A DNA stretch of 24,126 bases. Source: CAZICM01 sp964537685 (lineage in GTDB: Bacteria; Myxococcota_A; Polyangia; Polyangiales; Polyangiaceae). The first letter of the stretch is position 1. The number at the start of each line of letters is the position of its first letter. This document shows positions 1 through 8,069 of this stretch, one piece after another. The DNA is taken from NCBI GenBank assembly GCA_964537685.1, contig CAZICM010000095.1, forward strand, positions 1-24,126. Reading direction: 5' to 3'. Below the pieces are notes generated by a model, which saw only the letters and a list, made by a program, of their open reading frames with translations, was not told the origin of the DNA and did no database searches. Position numbers and translations under genes: made by a program.

Positions 1-129
1 CCACCTCCCAAGTAAGCGTCCAAATGCCCCGCCCTTGCATGCGATCTTTCGCGCCCATGCGGGTCGGTCTTGTCGGCCTCGTATCTCCGTAGTATTCGCA
101 ACGAAAGCTTTCGAAGCTTCCCTACACCG

Positions 130-2397
130 ATGGAACACACACCCAGCGATACCGCGCACCCCGCTCCTTTCGTCGCTGGCACCGCTGGCCAAACCCGGGA
201 CGTGCCCTCCGCTCGCGAGCTGCATGATGTTTCATGGCTGAGTCCCGCCGATTGGATTGAGCTTGCCCGTTTGATGCTGACCTCGCGGCTGATCGACGAG
301 ATTGAGGAGTCTGAGCTCATTCCCGCCGGTAAGATCGTTTATGCGTGCGCCGCGCGCGGTCATGAGCTGGCCCAGATTCTGCTCGCTTTCGCGCTGGATC
401 ATCCGAGGGACGGGGCTTCGCTGTACTACCGCTCCCGGCCTTTTGCGCTGGCCAGCGGGCTTTCCACGGCCGAAGCCTTTTCTTCGTCGCTGGCGAAGGC
501 GGGAAGTTTTAACGGCGGACGGGATGCGGGCGCGATTTTCGTTCTGCTCCCCAACCGCGATTACACCGGGCCAAGGCGGGCCAGGGCCACGGTTATTCCG
601 GCGGCTGGTGATGTAGGAGCTCAGTTTAGTCCGGCGGCCGGGTGGGCTCAGGCGGTGGTCTATCGCCAAAGGCTTCTGCGGCAGCGCGATTGGGCGGGCG
701 CGATCAGCGTCGCGCTCGGAGGCGATGGCTCGGTCGCCACCAATGGGTTTTGGGCGGCGCTGAATATCGTGACGACCTATTCGCTGCCTTATTTGTTTTT
801 TATTGAGGATAACGGTTACAGCATCAGCGTACCGGCTTCGCTTCAAACGCCGGGCGGTAATATCGCGGCCAATCTAGCTTCGTTTTCAAATCTGACGGTG
901 CTCGACGGCGATGGCACCGATCCGGTGGATGCTGCGCTGAAAATCAAGCAGGCCGTGACGCATGTACGCATGGGTTCGCCTTGTTTGCTGCGCCTTTCCG
1001 TGCCCAGGCTCAACGGTCATTCCCACTACGATACGCAAACCTACAAAAGCGCCGAGCAGAAGCAGAAAGATCAGGCTCGCGATCCATTGCCGAAAGTGAA
1101 GGCTTTGCTCGCAGAGCGGAATATCTTGAGCCCGGAGCAGTGGGACGCGCTCGCCGAGAGCGTGCGCAAAGAGGTGATCGAGGCCCGCGATGCAGCGCTC
1201 GCCGAGCCGGAACCGCCTCAAGCCCAAGCGGATTGGTATGTGTTTCACGATCCCGATCACCCTCAGCTTGTGGGCGGGATGGTTGGAGACGAGGTTCTGC
1301 CGCGCTTCGAATCGATGATGCCTCAAGGCCCGATGTCCAGCCGCGGCCTGAGCGGGCTTTCGATGCCGCCGCCTTCGATGGCAGGGCCGTCTTCGATGCG
1401 GGGCGCGGAGTCGATGGCCGCCCTCACGCTGAATACGGCGATCCGGCGCACGCTGGAAGTGGAGCTGAAGGCGAATCCGAGGGTGGTGATTTTCGGTGAG
1501 GATGTGGGGCCGATGGGCGGCCTGTACGGCACGACGACCAGCCTTCAGACGCGATTTGGCGCGGAGCGGGTCTTCGATACATCGCTTTCGGAAGAGGGAA
1601 TCATTGGCCGGGCGGTGGGGATGGCGCTGTCGGGGCTGTTGCCTGTGCCCGAGATCCAAGCGCGCAAATATGTTGAACCGGCGATGGATCAACTGACCAA
1701 CTGCGCATCGATGCGCTGGCGCACGGCCGGAAAGTTCGCAGCTCCGATCGTGGTGCGGATGCCCTGCGGTTGCGGACCTAAAGCGGGCGATCCGTTTCAT
1801 GCGGTGACAGGCGAAGGAATTTTGGCGCATACGGCGGGGCTTCGGGTGGCGTTTCCGTCGAATGCGGAAGATGCTGTTGGGCTGTTGCGCTCGGCGCTGA
1901 GGGGTAACGATCCAACCGTGTTTTTGGAGCACCGGGCGCTGCTTTATGCGCCGATCGCGAAGCGTTTCTATCCAGGCGATCAGTATATGGTGCCCTTCGG
2001 GCTGGCTCGAGTGCTTCAGCCCGGGGACGAGCTGACGGTGATTACCTGGGGAGAGACGGTCTACCGCTGTTTGAGTGCTGCCGAGGAATTGACGGGCAGT
2101 ATCGAGATTATCGATCTGCGGACGATTGTGCCTTGGGACAAGGAGACCGTGCTGAAGTCGGTGCGCAAGACGAGGCGCTGCCTGATTGCTCACGAGGAGA
2201 CGATGACCTGCGGCTTTGGTGCCGAGATTGCAGCGTTTTTAGTGCAGGAAGCTTTCTATGAGCTGGATGCGCCAATCTTGCGCGTGGCGAGCAACGATCA
2301 TCCGACGCCCTACAACACCACGCTCATCAAGGCCACGGCGCCCACGCCCGAGAAGATTCAGGCGGCCATGCGAAAGCTCTTGAGCTCCAAGTTTTAG
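130..2397 (+). CDS. Fused alpha-beta E1 component of a 2-oxo acid dehydrogenase (TPP-dependent)
   Basis: The 755-residue product decarboxylates a 2-oxo acid (branched-chain 2-oxo acid or pyruvate) and hands the acyl group to a lipoyl E2 in the cytoplasm. Residues about 35-350 are the E1-alpha fold. The thiamine-diphosphate motif starts with GDGS near residue 198 and ends with the Asn of EDNGYS near 228. A low-complexity Met/Pro/Ser linker (about 400-428) joins it to the E1-beta fold from residue 429, which shows GEDVG, the SEEGIIG cofactor-side Glu, PEIQ and a PFHAVTGEG segment holding the likely catalytic His. Usually the two subunits are separate genes; a single-chain fusion is a known but less common layout. 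ATG 130 is preferred over an in-frame TTG at 70, although neither has a clear Shine-Dalgarno. No E2 or E3 gene is visible nearby. The substrate cannot be fixed from sequence alone. Confidence 0.9.
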   Translation: MEHTPSDTAHPAPFVAGTAGQTRDVPSARELHDVSWLSPADWIELARLMLTSRLIDEIEESELIPAGKIVYACAARGHELAQILLAFALDHPRDGASLYYRSRPFALASGLSTAEAFSSSLAKAGSFNGGRDAGAIFVLLPNRDYTGPRRARATVIPAAGDVGAQFSPAAGWAQAVVYRQRLLRQRDWAGAISVALGGDGSVATNGFWAALNIVTTYSLPYLFFIEDNGYSISVPASLQTPGGNIAANLASFSNLTVLDGDGTDPVDAALKIKQAVTHVRMGSPCLLRLSVPRLNGHSHYDTQTYKSAEQKQKDQARDPLPKVKALLAERNILSPEQWDALAESVRKEVIEARDAALAEPEPPQAQADWYVFHDPDHPQLVGGMVGDEVLPRFESMMPQGPMSSRGLSGLSMPPPSMAGPSSMRGAESMAALTLNTAIRRTLEVELKANPRVVIFGEDVGPMGGLYGTTTSLQTRFGAERVFDTSLSEEGIIGRAVGMALSGLLPVPEIQARKYVEPAMDQLTNCASMRWRTAGKFAAPIVVRMPCGCGPKAGDPFHAVTGEGILAHTAGLRVAFPSNAEDAVGLLRSALRGNDPTVFLEHRALLYAPIAKRFYPGDQYMVPFGLARVLQPGDELTVITWGETVYRCLSAAEELTGSIEIIDLRTIVPWDKETVLKSVRKTRRCLIAHEETMTCGFGAEIAAFLVQEAFYELDAPILRVASNDHPTPYNTTLIKATAPTPEKIQAAMRKLLSSKF

Positions 2398-2630
2398 TTA
2401 TTCCATAAATGAACGCGCGATTTGGCGAAGCGGGCGGTCACGCCGACCAGGCCAGGCTGATCGGCGATTTTCTCCATCACGCGCAAGGCATCGCTCCGCG
2501 CAAAGGTGTCCGCGCGCAGGCCAAGGCTTTCGGCGGCTTCTGTAATAAGCGCCTCCGCCTTCTTCTGGCCAAGCGTCGGGCTCAACAGACGCACGAGCTC
2601 GGCGCAGGGTATGGGTGTGTCAGCAGCCAT
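2394..2630 (-). CDS. Small hypothetical protein downstream of the FIST gene
   Basis: This 78-residue product is not recognised. It looks all-helical and soluble, with no signal peptide or membrane segment. An Ala/Leu-rich N-terminal half is followed by a conserved-looking C-terminus (VMEKIADQPGLVGVTARFAK). It starts about 20 bp after the FIST gene stop on the same strand, so the two are probably co-transcribed. ATG 2630 is chosen over TTG 2633 because AAGG lies six bases upstream of the ATG. Its stop overlaps the stop of the convergent E1 gene in the tetramer TTAG. Position suggests a partner or adaptor for the FIST sensor, which is inference only. Confidence 0.6.
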   Translation of the reverse strand: MAADTPIPCAELVRLLSPTLGQKKAEALITEAAESLGLRADTFARSDALRVMEKIADQPGLVGVTARFAKSRVHLWNN

Positions 2631-2650
2631 CAATGGCCTTCGGGACTGTT

Positions 2651-3829
2651 CTACTCGGGAAAGGCGAGAACGACCGTCGTTGAGTTGTGGAAGCCCGATA
2701 GATCGCCCATGTTCATCGCGACTTCGCCATACGCTTCGTATCCCGCAACCGGCGCCCCGAGTTCTTGCGAAATGGTCTTGACGGCCTCGCGGAACTCTTC
2801 ATGCAAAACGTCTTTGCGGCACCGGCAATCGAAGACGACAGCGCCTGCGGTCTTCGCTCCGCCCAATTGATCGCGGGCTCGCCTCGCCGCAAGGCCGGCA
2901 CTCTGAATCTGCCGAACGCTGTCGCTATCCATGACATGCATGTAGGTGCTTTCAGGAATCCCGCAGGCGAAGGCCATCGAGCCATCCGGGCCGCGCGCGA
3001 TGGGCACGCGCACTTTGAACTCTTCGCCCACCTCGAGGCCGCCTTCGTAGATGCCCAAAAATTTGTTGATATCGCCGCCTTGAAGCGTTTCCGGATCCAT
3101 GCCGTTGGCGAGCGCTTTTTCGCGCGTGGACTCGACCCACACTGTCCACGCGGGCTTGTTATCGATTTCGTAAACCATATTGCCATCGGCGCGGGTCACG
3201 CAGAACGGCCCCGCAATCGGCGAATGGCCATGCGCCACGCCCACGCCGAGCGGGCTCTTCGAGTAAATCTTCGCGACCATCAAACCGTCGCTGACAACCG
3301 TTTCGTTGCAGGCCACGTAGGTCGCCTTCATCTGCAGGTCGTCCCCCGCGGCCCCGCCGGCCAAACGCACGCTTTCTCCGAGCATCCCCGCGGTAATCAG
3401 CGTCACTTCTTCGCCCATGCCCGACAAGCCGTCCACCAGAACCATGGCCGTGCAATGCGGGTAGCCTTCCACTTCGGCGGGCAATGAGGTCACAATCCGG
3501 GTAATCGTCCCCTCCATGTCGGCGCGGAGCCCAGAGCTCGCGGCGGCGAAGATTTTGTAATCGCCGACCAGCGCAAAGATAGAGGCTGCGCCCTCCTTGT
3601 CGCCGTTTTCCGAAAATTGGCCGGCCGTCGAGCACCCGAGCACCGTTGCCGCGCCAAACGACTCACGAAGCTTGGGAACAAGCTCCGTGAGAGGCTGTGC
3701 CGTCGATGCGAACACAACCACGAGCACAGGCTCTTCTGAACCGAGCTGCTCCTTAACCTTCGAGGCCAGAGCACCCGCGACCTCCACCGTGGTTCCTTCG
3801 GCGATCGCCGTGGCCACCTTCGTTTTCAT
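2651..3829 (-). CDS. FIST N and FIST C domain sensory protein
   Basis: The 392-residue protein carries the FIST module, a family proposed to bind small ligands such as amino acids in signalling proteins. The N-terminal FIST part (about 15-200) shows LVVVFASTAQP, the GCSTAGQF segment, and LVDGLSGMGEE followed by LAGGAAGDD. The FIST C part (about 220-370) includes GVGVAHGHSP, an EIDNKPAW segment and a FGIYEGG-like stretch. No transmembrane, kinase or GGDEF domain is fused, so this is a stand-alone soluble sensor. ATG 3829 is supported by GGGAGG six bases upstream; an upstream in-frame extension to 3937 lacks family similarity. It is followed closely by the small gene ending at 2394. The gene is divergent from glutamate dehydrogenase and shares a 250-bp control region with it, which would fit amino-acid sensing, though that link is inference. 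Confidence 0.85.
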   Translation of the reverse strand: MKTKVATAIAEGTTVEVAGALASKVKEQLGSEEPVLVVVFASTAQPLTELVPKLRESFGAATVLGCSTAGQFSENGDKEGAASIFALVGDYKIFAAASSGLRADMEGTITRIVTSLPAEVEGYPHCTAMVLVDGLSGMGEEVTLITAGMLGESVRLAGGAAGDDLQMKATYVACNETVVSDGLMVAKIYSKSPLGVGVAHGHSPIAGPFCVTRADGNMVYEIDNKPAWTVWVESTREKALANGMDPETLQGGDINKFLGIYEGGLEVGEEFKVRVPIARGPDGSMAFACGIPESTYMHVMDSDSVRQIQSAGLAARRARDQLGGAKTAGAVVFDCRCRKDVLHEEFREAVKTISQELGAPVAGYEAYGEVAMNMGDLSGFHNSTTVVLAFPE

Positions 3830-3972
3830 GCAATCCTCCCAACAGCTCCCGTTAAACCTTATCAACAGTGCAAGGCCATCCGCTGCAGCGTTCCCCCCCA
3901 ACTGGATCCACCGCAGATCTTCGGCCCTTCTGTTCAAAGCCCAGATTAAACCACATCAGCCTTTCATGAATA

Positions 3973-4016
3973 GGCGATAATCGCCGCGTTCTTGAGATGC
4001 ACACCCATTCAAGAAC
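3973..4016. promoter_or_regulatory. Two inverted repeats upstream of glutamate dehydrogenase
   Basis: The divergent spacer 3830-4079 holds a 13-bp palindrome, GGCGATaATCGCC (3973-3985). Immediately after it is a perfect 8-bp inverted repeat, GTTCTTGA (3988-3995) and TCAAGAAC (4009-4016). Its arms are 21 bp apart start to start, two helical turns, as for a dimeric repressor or activator. Both lie 64-107 bp before the gdh ATG. No confident -35/-10 pair was identified. Confidence 0.45.
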
Positions 4017-4079
4017 AAAGCCCGAGCCGCCCACGCGGCCGGTCCACACAAGGATTCACCTCTTGCCCGGATACCCCCC

Positions 4080-5312
4080 ATGTCAAATGCATTTGAAGAC
4101 GTAAATCGCTATTTCCGCCGTGCGGCCGATGTCCTTGGCCTGTCACAAGAACTGATTTCACAGCTCACCACCCCTCACCGTGAAGTGCGCGTCGAATGCA
4201 ATATCCGAATGGACAACGGAAAGATCGGCACCTTCACGGGCTACCGCGTTCAACACGATAATGCACGCGGTCCATTTAAAGGAGGTCTTCGATTTCATCC
4301 CGCGGTCGATATCGATGAAGTGCGGGCGCTGGCATCGCTGATGACGTGGAAAACGGCCGTGGTGGGCGTTCCTTTTGGGGGCGCGAAAGGCGGCATTACT
4401 GTCGATCCGGCGCAATTATCGGCAGGTGAGCTGGAACGATTGACACGCCGTTTTATTGAAGGCATTCACGATATGATTGGCGACACGGTTGATATTCCTG
4501 CGCCGGATGTGAACACCAATGCGCAAGTAATGGCGTGGATCATGGATGAATACGCTAAATTTCACGGATTTAAGCCGGGCGTGGTGACAGGAAAGCCCGT
4601 TGAATTATTTGGCTCATTGGGACGCGATGAAGCGACGGGGCGAGGCGTGATGATCGCGGCCGAGGAATATCTGGCGACCCAAGGAAAAAGCCTATCGGAT
4701 GTAACGTATGTGATTCAAGGGTTTGGCAATGTGGGCAGCCACGCGGCCCGCCTTATTCATCAAAAGGGTGGGAAAATCGTTGGGATTGGCGATCATACGG
4801 CGTCGTTTTATCAAGAAGGCGGGCTGGATGTCGATTCGGCCCTGGCTTGGGTGAAGGCCAAGCGGACACTGGTGGGATGGAATGGAGCGCCGGCCATTGC
4901 CAACGAAACCTTGCTCACGCAGAAATGCGATGTGCTGATTCCAGCGGCTTTGGGCGGCGTGATTACAAAGGACATTGCAAAGGAAGTTCAATGCCAGTTG
5001 ATTGTCGAAGGCGCCAACGCTCCAACGACACCGGAAGGCGATGAGGAATTAAATCGGCGCAATATCATCGTATTGCCTGATATTTTTGCCAATGCGGGAG
5101 GAGTGACGGTTAGTTATTTTGAATGGGTGCAGAATATTCAGGTTTTCGCATGGGATGAAATGAGGGTGCGCTCGGAACTGGAGCGCATTATGCGGGCGGC
5201 GTTTTCAAGCCTTCACGGTTTTGCGAAAGAGAAGAAGGTGGATTTTAGAACGGCGGCCTTTGCCCTGGCGATTGAACGGGTCGCTAAAGCGACGGCGCTT
5301 CGGGGTATTTAA
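4080..5312 (+). CDS. gdhA: Glutamate dehydrogenase (Glu/Leu/Phe/Val dehydrogenase family)
   Basis: The 410-residue enzyme interconverts glutamate with 2-oxoglutarate and ammonium using NAD(P), linking nitrogen metabolism to the TCA cycle. The catalytic domain (about 1-180) shows GPFKGGLRFHP (substrate Lys 67), MTWKTAVV (Lys 91), GGAKGG with catalytic Lys 103 and PAPDVNT. The Rossmann domain follows, with GFGNVG at 214-219, then VEGANAPTTPEGDE and PDIFANAGGVTVSYFEW. Length is typical of the hexameric small GDH type. Cofactor preference is not decided here. ATG 4080 matches the family N-terminus, but the bases before it are C-rich and offer no Shine-Dalgarno. The inverted repeats at 3973-4016 lie just upstream and may control it. 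It converges on the propeller gene, with 13 bp between stops and no obvious terminator hairpin. Confidence 0.93.
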   Translation: MSNAFEDVNRYFRRAADVLGLSQELISQLTTPHREVRVECNIRMDNGKIGTFTGYRVQHDNARGPFKGGLRFHPAVDIDEVRALASLMTWKTAVVGVPFGGAKGGITVDPAQLSAGELERLTRRFIEGIHDMIGDTVDIPAPDVNTNAQVMAWIMDEYAKFHGFKPGVVTGKPVELFGSLGRDEATGRGVMIAAEEYLATQGKSLSDVTYVIQGFGNVGSHAARLIHQKGGKIVGIGDHTASFYQEGGLDVDSALAWVKAKRTLVGWNGAPAIANETLLTQKCDVLIPAALGGVITKDIAKEVQCQLIVEGANAPTTPEGDEELNRRNIIVLPDIFANAGGVTVSYFEWVQNIQVFAWDEMRVRSELERIMRAAFSSLHGFAKEKKVDFRTAAFALAIERVAKATALRGI

Positions 5313-5325
5313 CGGCTTGGCCTGG

Positions 5326-6666
5326 CTAGGAGGAGCGGTCTTTGCGCTGTCTTCTTCGCAGCCACAGCGCAAGCATTGCCCCTAAAGCACCGCTAAACGC
5401 GGTTCCCACGCTCAACCCGGGCGATACCCTGCATCCACATCCATCCCCGCCTCCAGGATCGGGCGTTCCCGGCGGATTGACCGGCCCTCCCGCATCCGGA
5501 TCGCCGTTGCAGGATTCTGCTCCCAAGGTCACTTGCGTCACCCCCCAGGCTTCCATGCATGTTGTCCCCACGGAAGTGGCCTGACCGCACTCCAAAGGCC
5601 CGCAAGGGGAGTTTAAATGCATCAGCGGCGTAAAGGTAGAACCCCCCGTGGTTGAAACGCCCGCGGTAAAACCATCGGCATATTCATCGGCACAGGCATA
5701 AAGCAGGGTATCGGTCGCGGTTAAACAGCGAACCGTGATTTTGGAGACTTGCTCAAACTGGTGGGTGCTGGTTGGAGCCCGCCACAAGCCATCCTTACCC
5801 CCGCCGACCCAAACCGTTGAGCCATCGGGAGAAAGCGCGAATCCATAGAGATTGCCTGTGCTATCAAAGATATTCGTCCAGGTTTCGCCTCCATTGTTGG
5901 AATACAAAACCGAATCGACAGGATCGCCGTCCACCCGCACATAGAGGATATCGGGATTTTTAGGGTCGACCGCGCCGATATAGGGCAAATGGGTATCATT
6001 TGTCCCAGGAATATCAAAACTCTGCCAGGTCTTGCCCCGATCTGGACTTCGGTGGATCGCTCCTTTATAGCCATCGGCGGGACCATAACGCCCGCTGACA
6101 TACACTCTCTGGGTATCTGAAGGAGCGATATCGACGGTTAAGCCTAGAAAAGCCTTGGCCAAATCGACACCTGCCTGGCTCCAATTTACACCATTATCCG
6201 TGCTTTCCCACAACTGAGTCAAGAACTCGCTTGGGCCTATTCCGTTGGAGATAATGAGCACGGCGCGCGAAGGATCGGCTTTTTCTACCGATAGATCGGT
6301 CACAAACTTATCGGTGAGCCCGCCTCCTATAAAGGCCCAGGTACAGCCTTGATCGTGGGAGACACTTAATCCTTTAAAAATACCGGCCAGCAAGGTACCA
6401 TCCTGGGTAATACCCATCATGGGATCTTCGATACCGCTATATCCGATGGCGCCCTCGCAAACCCAGCCCCATCCCTGCCCTGCGTCGCGCGATAGCATTA
6501 CGCCATAGGTGGCGCGGACGACGAGGGTATTTGGATCGGTGGGATGGACGGCGATCTGACCGGCGGCGGGATATCGTCCATTGGCGAGGGCCGGAGCGGC
6601 GTTTCCAAGCATAAAGCTTAAAAACAAGGTACACGATAATAGATTCGCTTTGGTGTTGGTCTTCAT
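5326..6666 (-). CDS. Secreted BNR-type beta-propeller protein with MYXO-CTERM-like tail
   Basis: The 446-residue product begins with a signal peptide (basic MKTNTK, hydrophobic LLSCTLFLSFMLG, cleavage near APALA-NG). The body (about 30-390) is a chain of sialidase/BNR-like blades: repeated S.D.G..W or S.NGG.TW motifs (SRDAGQGWGW, SHDQGCTW, STDNGVNWS, SPDRGKTWQ, SNNGGETWT, STTGGSTF). A proline/glycine linker leads to GDGCGCRVSPG, a hydrophobic span and RRRQRK. This is the layout of MYXO-CTERM proteins, which are processed and displayed at the surface of myxobacterial-type cells. ATG 6666 is preferred; an ATG four codons upstream (6678) is possible and neither has a strong ribosome site. It is last in a three-gene minus-strand cluster, 51 bp after the lipoprotein gene. 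Sialidase Asp-box residues are only partly kept, so enzymatic activity is doubtful. Confidence 0.8.
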   Translation of the reverse strand: MKTNTKANLLSCTLFLSFMLGNAAPALANGRYPAAGQIAVHPTDPNTLVVRATYGVMLSRDAGQGWGWVCEGAIGYSGIEDPMMGITQDGTLLAGIFKGLSVSHDQGCTWAFIGGGLTDKFVTDLSVEKADPSRAVLIISNGIGPSEFLTQLWESTDNGVNWSQAGVDLAKAFLGLTVDIAPSDTQRVYVSGRYGPADGYKGAIHRSPDRGKTWQSFDIPGTNDTHLPYIGAVDPKNPDILYVRVDGDPVDSVLYSNNGGETWTNIFDSTGNLYGFALSPDGSTVWVGGGKDGLWRAPTSTHQFEQVSKITVRCLTATDTLLYACADEYADGFTAGVSTTGGSTFTPLMHLNSPCGPLECGQATSVGTTCMEAWGVTQVTLGAESCNGDPDAGGPVNPPGTPDPGGGDGCGCRVSPGLSVGTAFSGALGAMLALWLRRRQRKDRSS

Positions 6667-6717
6667 GAATACAAACATAAATCAAGATGAACACCGGCGG
6701 GATGAGTATTTTAGCTT

Positions 6718-7146
6718 TTAATGCAGATGAAACTGAAACGCTGCTTCATCTATCGCCATGCCGCTCTCGGCTCTGCAGCGGAGTTCCCAAAAACCGGGCA
6801 TATTCAATACAACATGCTCGATAAAATAATCTCCTGCATTCATTTCCCGCTGTGTCATGCCCTCGGGAGCTTCATGCCCCATGGAAGGCATCAGGGCCGA
6901 GACCGTGAGACGAGCGCCTCCGATGGGTTCCAATGTGTGGATATCCCTCAGCTTAAGCTGAAAATCATTGACGCCTTCGCCGATCTCGTTCCTGGGAATA
7001 AGCTCAAATTGAAAATACCCCCATGCTCCTTGTTCGATGGAATCGCTGAAGACAGCTTCGTTCTCAGCTCCGCAGCCCAATACGAGCAGCGCGGCGAGGA
7101 CCATCATATAAAAACCCATGCGGCACTTGTGCGATCGGATATTCAT
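6718..7146 (-). CDS. Lipoprotein with YtkA/FixH-like domain
   Basis: This 142-residue protein has a lipoprotein signal with lipobox LVLGC (acylated Cys 25), so it should be anchored in the cell envelope. The mature part is a single beta-sandwich resembling YtkA/FixH-like domains. It has the alternating strand pattern, LIPRNEIGEGVNDFQLKLRD, the SALMPSMGHEAP loop, AGDYFIEHVVLNMPGFWEL and a terminal FQFHLH. The Met/His-containing loop (MPSMGHE) is typical of family members found near copper or cytochrome genes. ATG 7146 overlaps the stop of the upstream barrel gene as ATGA, implying translational coupling. The metal link is an inference from family context. Confidence 0.72.
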   Translation of the reverse strand: MNIRSHKCRMGFYMMVLAALLVLGCGAENEAVFSDSIEQGAWGYFQFELIPRNEIGEGVNDFQLKLRDIHTLEPIGGARLTVSALMPSMGHEAPEGMTQREMNAGDYFIEHVVLNMPGFWELRCRAESGMAIDEAAFQFHLH

Positions 7147-8069
7147 AACGACAAGACTCCCCAAGCCCGGCGAATTCCAAGAGAAAACGCCATGGTTGTA
7201 GTTTCGTTTTGGCCCAGGCCCGAGATGGGTAGGCCAAGCTCGCCAAACAAAAACGCTGTCCAGCGAGCGTTCACATCATAGGCACTCACCAAAAAAACCG
7301 CCGTTTTAGAAAGGGAAGCATGGTCTAATACCATGCCCCCAATTTCTGGAGCGGCTTGGCGTTCATGGTTTAGGCCCAGTGAAAAGGAAAATCCCGAGCT
7401 CCACGAAGGTCCAGCCGCGGCGGTCAGCGCAACGCGGGGCGCGGAATGGATGGGTGTTCCGTCCTTGAGATGAAAGGATGTGGGAAAACCAACGGAGGCG
7501 GCAAGAATGGCAAAGAAACCTTGATCCCAATTCTTTTCAAAGGCTATTCCTGGGCGGACTTCAGCATAATCCCTGCCCGTGGCTTGAGCCTGAAGAGGAT
7601 CTTTGGCTTGAAGCGGGCCTGTTCCGGTCGGGATATCGGCGCTTAGGGTGAGGGCCAATCCAGGCCACGGACCTGGGGCATCTGGAAAGCGAATATCGAA
7701 TCGGGCATTGGTTTGAATATCCCCCAGACCATATCCGCTTGAATTCAAGCGCTGGGTGGAACGGATATTCAGAAGCGCCGGGATGATAAACCCGAGCTGA
7801 AGGCGCTGGATAGGGCGAACGAGCCAACCGAGTTCGGCGCGGAACTCCAGATCTGTGGAACCATGCCCCGGCGGGAAGAATGAATGAGAGGCATCCCAAC
7901 CGCCAATCCTGGACGTAGAGCGGAAATTCAAGAGGGCGGCGGCATGTTCTGAAGGGGCGAGTCTTTGTCCGATACCTCGTCCACCGCCACAACAAGCGGA
8001 TGCACGGGCGGCACTGGGGAGGACGAGGGCGAACAGGACGGCAGCGGCTGACAAAACCGGACGGAGCAT
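7143..8069 (-). CDS. Outer-membrane beta-barrel (transporter-like) protein
   Basis: The 308-residue product has a signal peptide (1-23, ending ARA-SA) followed by SACCGGG. It continues with alternating hydrophobic and polar strands typical of an outer-membrane barrel (LEFRAELGWLVRPIQRLQLGFIIPALLN, SLGLNHER, AFLFGELGLPISGLG, AFSLGIRRAW). Gly/aromatic-rich strand ends and a hydrophobic C-terminus fit a porin-like or transporter fold; no catalytic motif is visible. It is first in the cluster and is coupled by ATGA to the YtkA-like lipoprotein. The Cys pair directly after the signal peptide (CCGGG) is unusual for a barrel and could be a metal site. The substrate is unknown. ATG 8069 has no clear Shine-Dalgarno, and an AT-rich TACTATATA stretch 20-30 bp upstream may be the -10 region. 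Confidence 0.68.
   Translation of the reverse strand: MLRPVLSAAAVLFALVLPSAARASACCGGGRGIGQRLAPSEHAAALLNFRSTSRIGGWDASHSFFPPGHGSTDLEFRAELGWLVRPIQRLQLGFIIPALLNIRSTQRLNSSGYGLGDIQTNARFDIRFPDAPGPWPGLALTLSADIPTGTGPLQAKDPLQAQATGRDYAEVRPGIAFEKNWDQGFFAILAASVGFPTSFHLKDGTPIHSAPRVALTAAAGPSWSSGFSFSLGLNHERQAAPEIGGMVLDHASLSKTAVFLVSAYDVNARWTAFLFGELGLPISGLGQNETTTMAFSLGIRRAWGVLSL

Noticed and set aside
102..120. Palindromes CGAAAGCTTTCG and GAAGCTTC just before the E1 start
   Set aside because: Short overlapping AGCTT palindromes are too easily formed by chance and have no accompanying promoter elements.
886..2193. Long open frame of 435 codons on the minus strand inside the E1 gene
   Set aside because: It is Arg/His-rich with no recognisable domain and lies wholly antisense to a well-supported gene; GC-rich codon bias produces such shadows.
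2765..3487. 240-codon plus-strand frame opposite the FIST gene
   Set aside because: Antisense to a clear FIST protein with a good ribosome site; the composition is shadow-like and no domain is visible.
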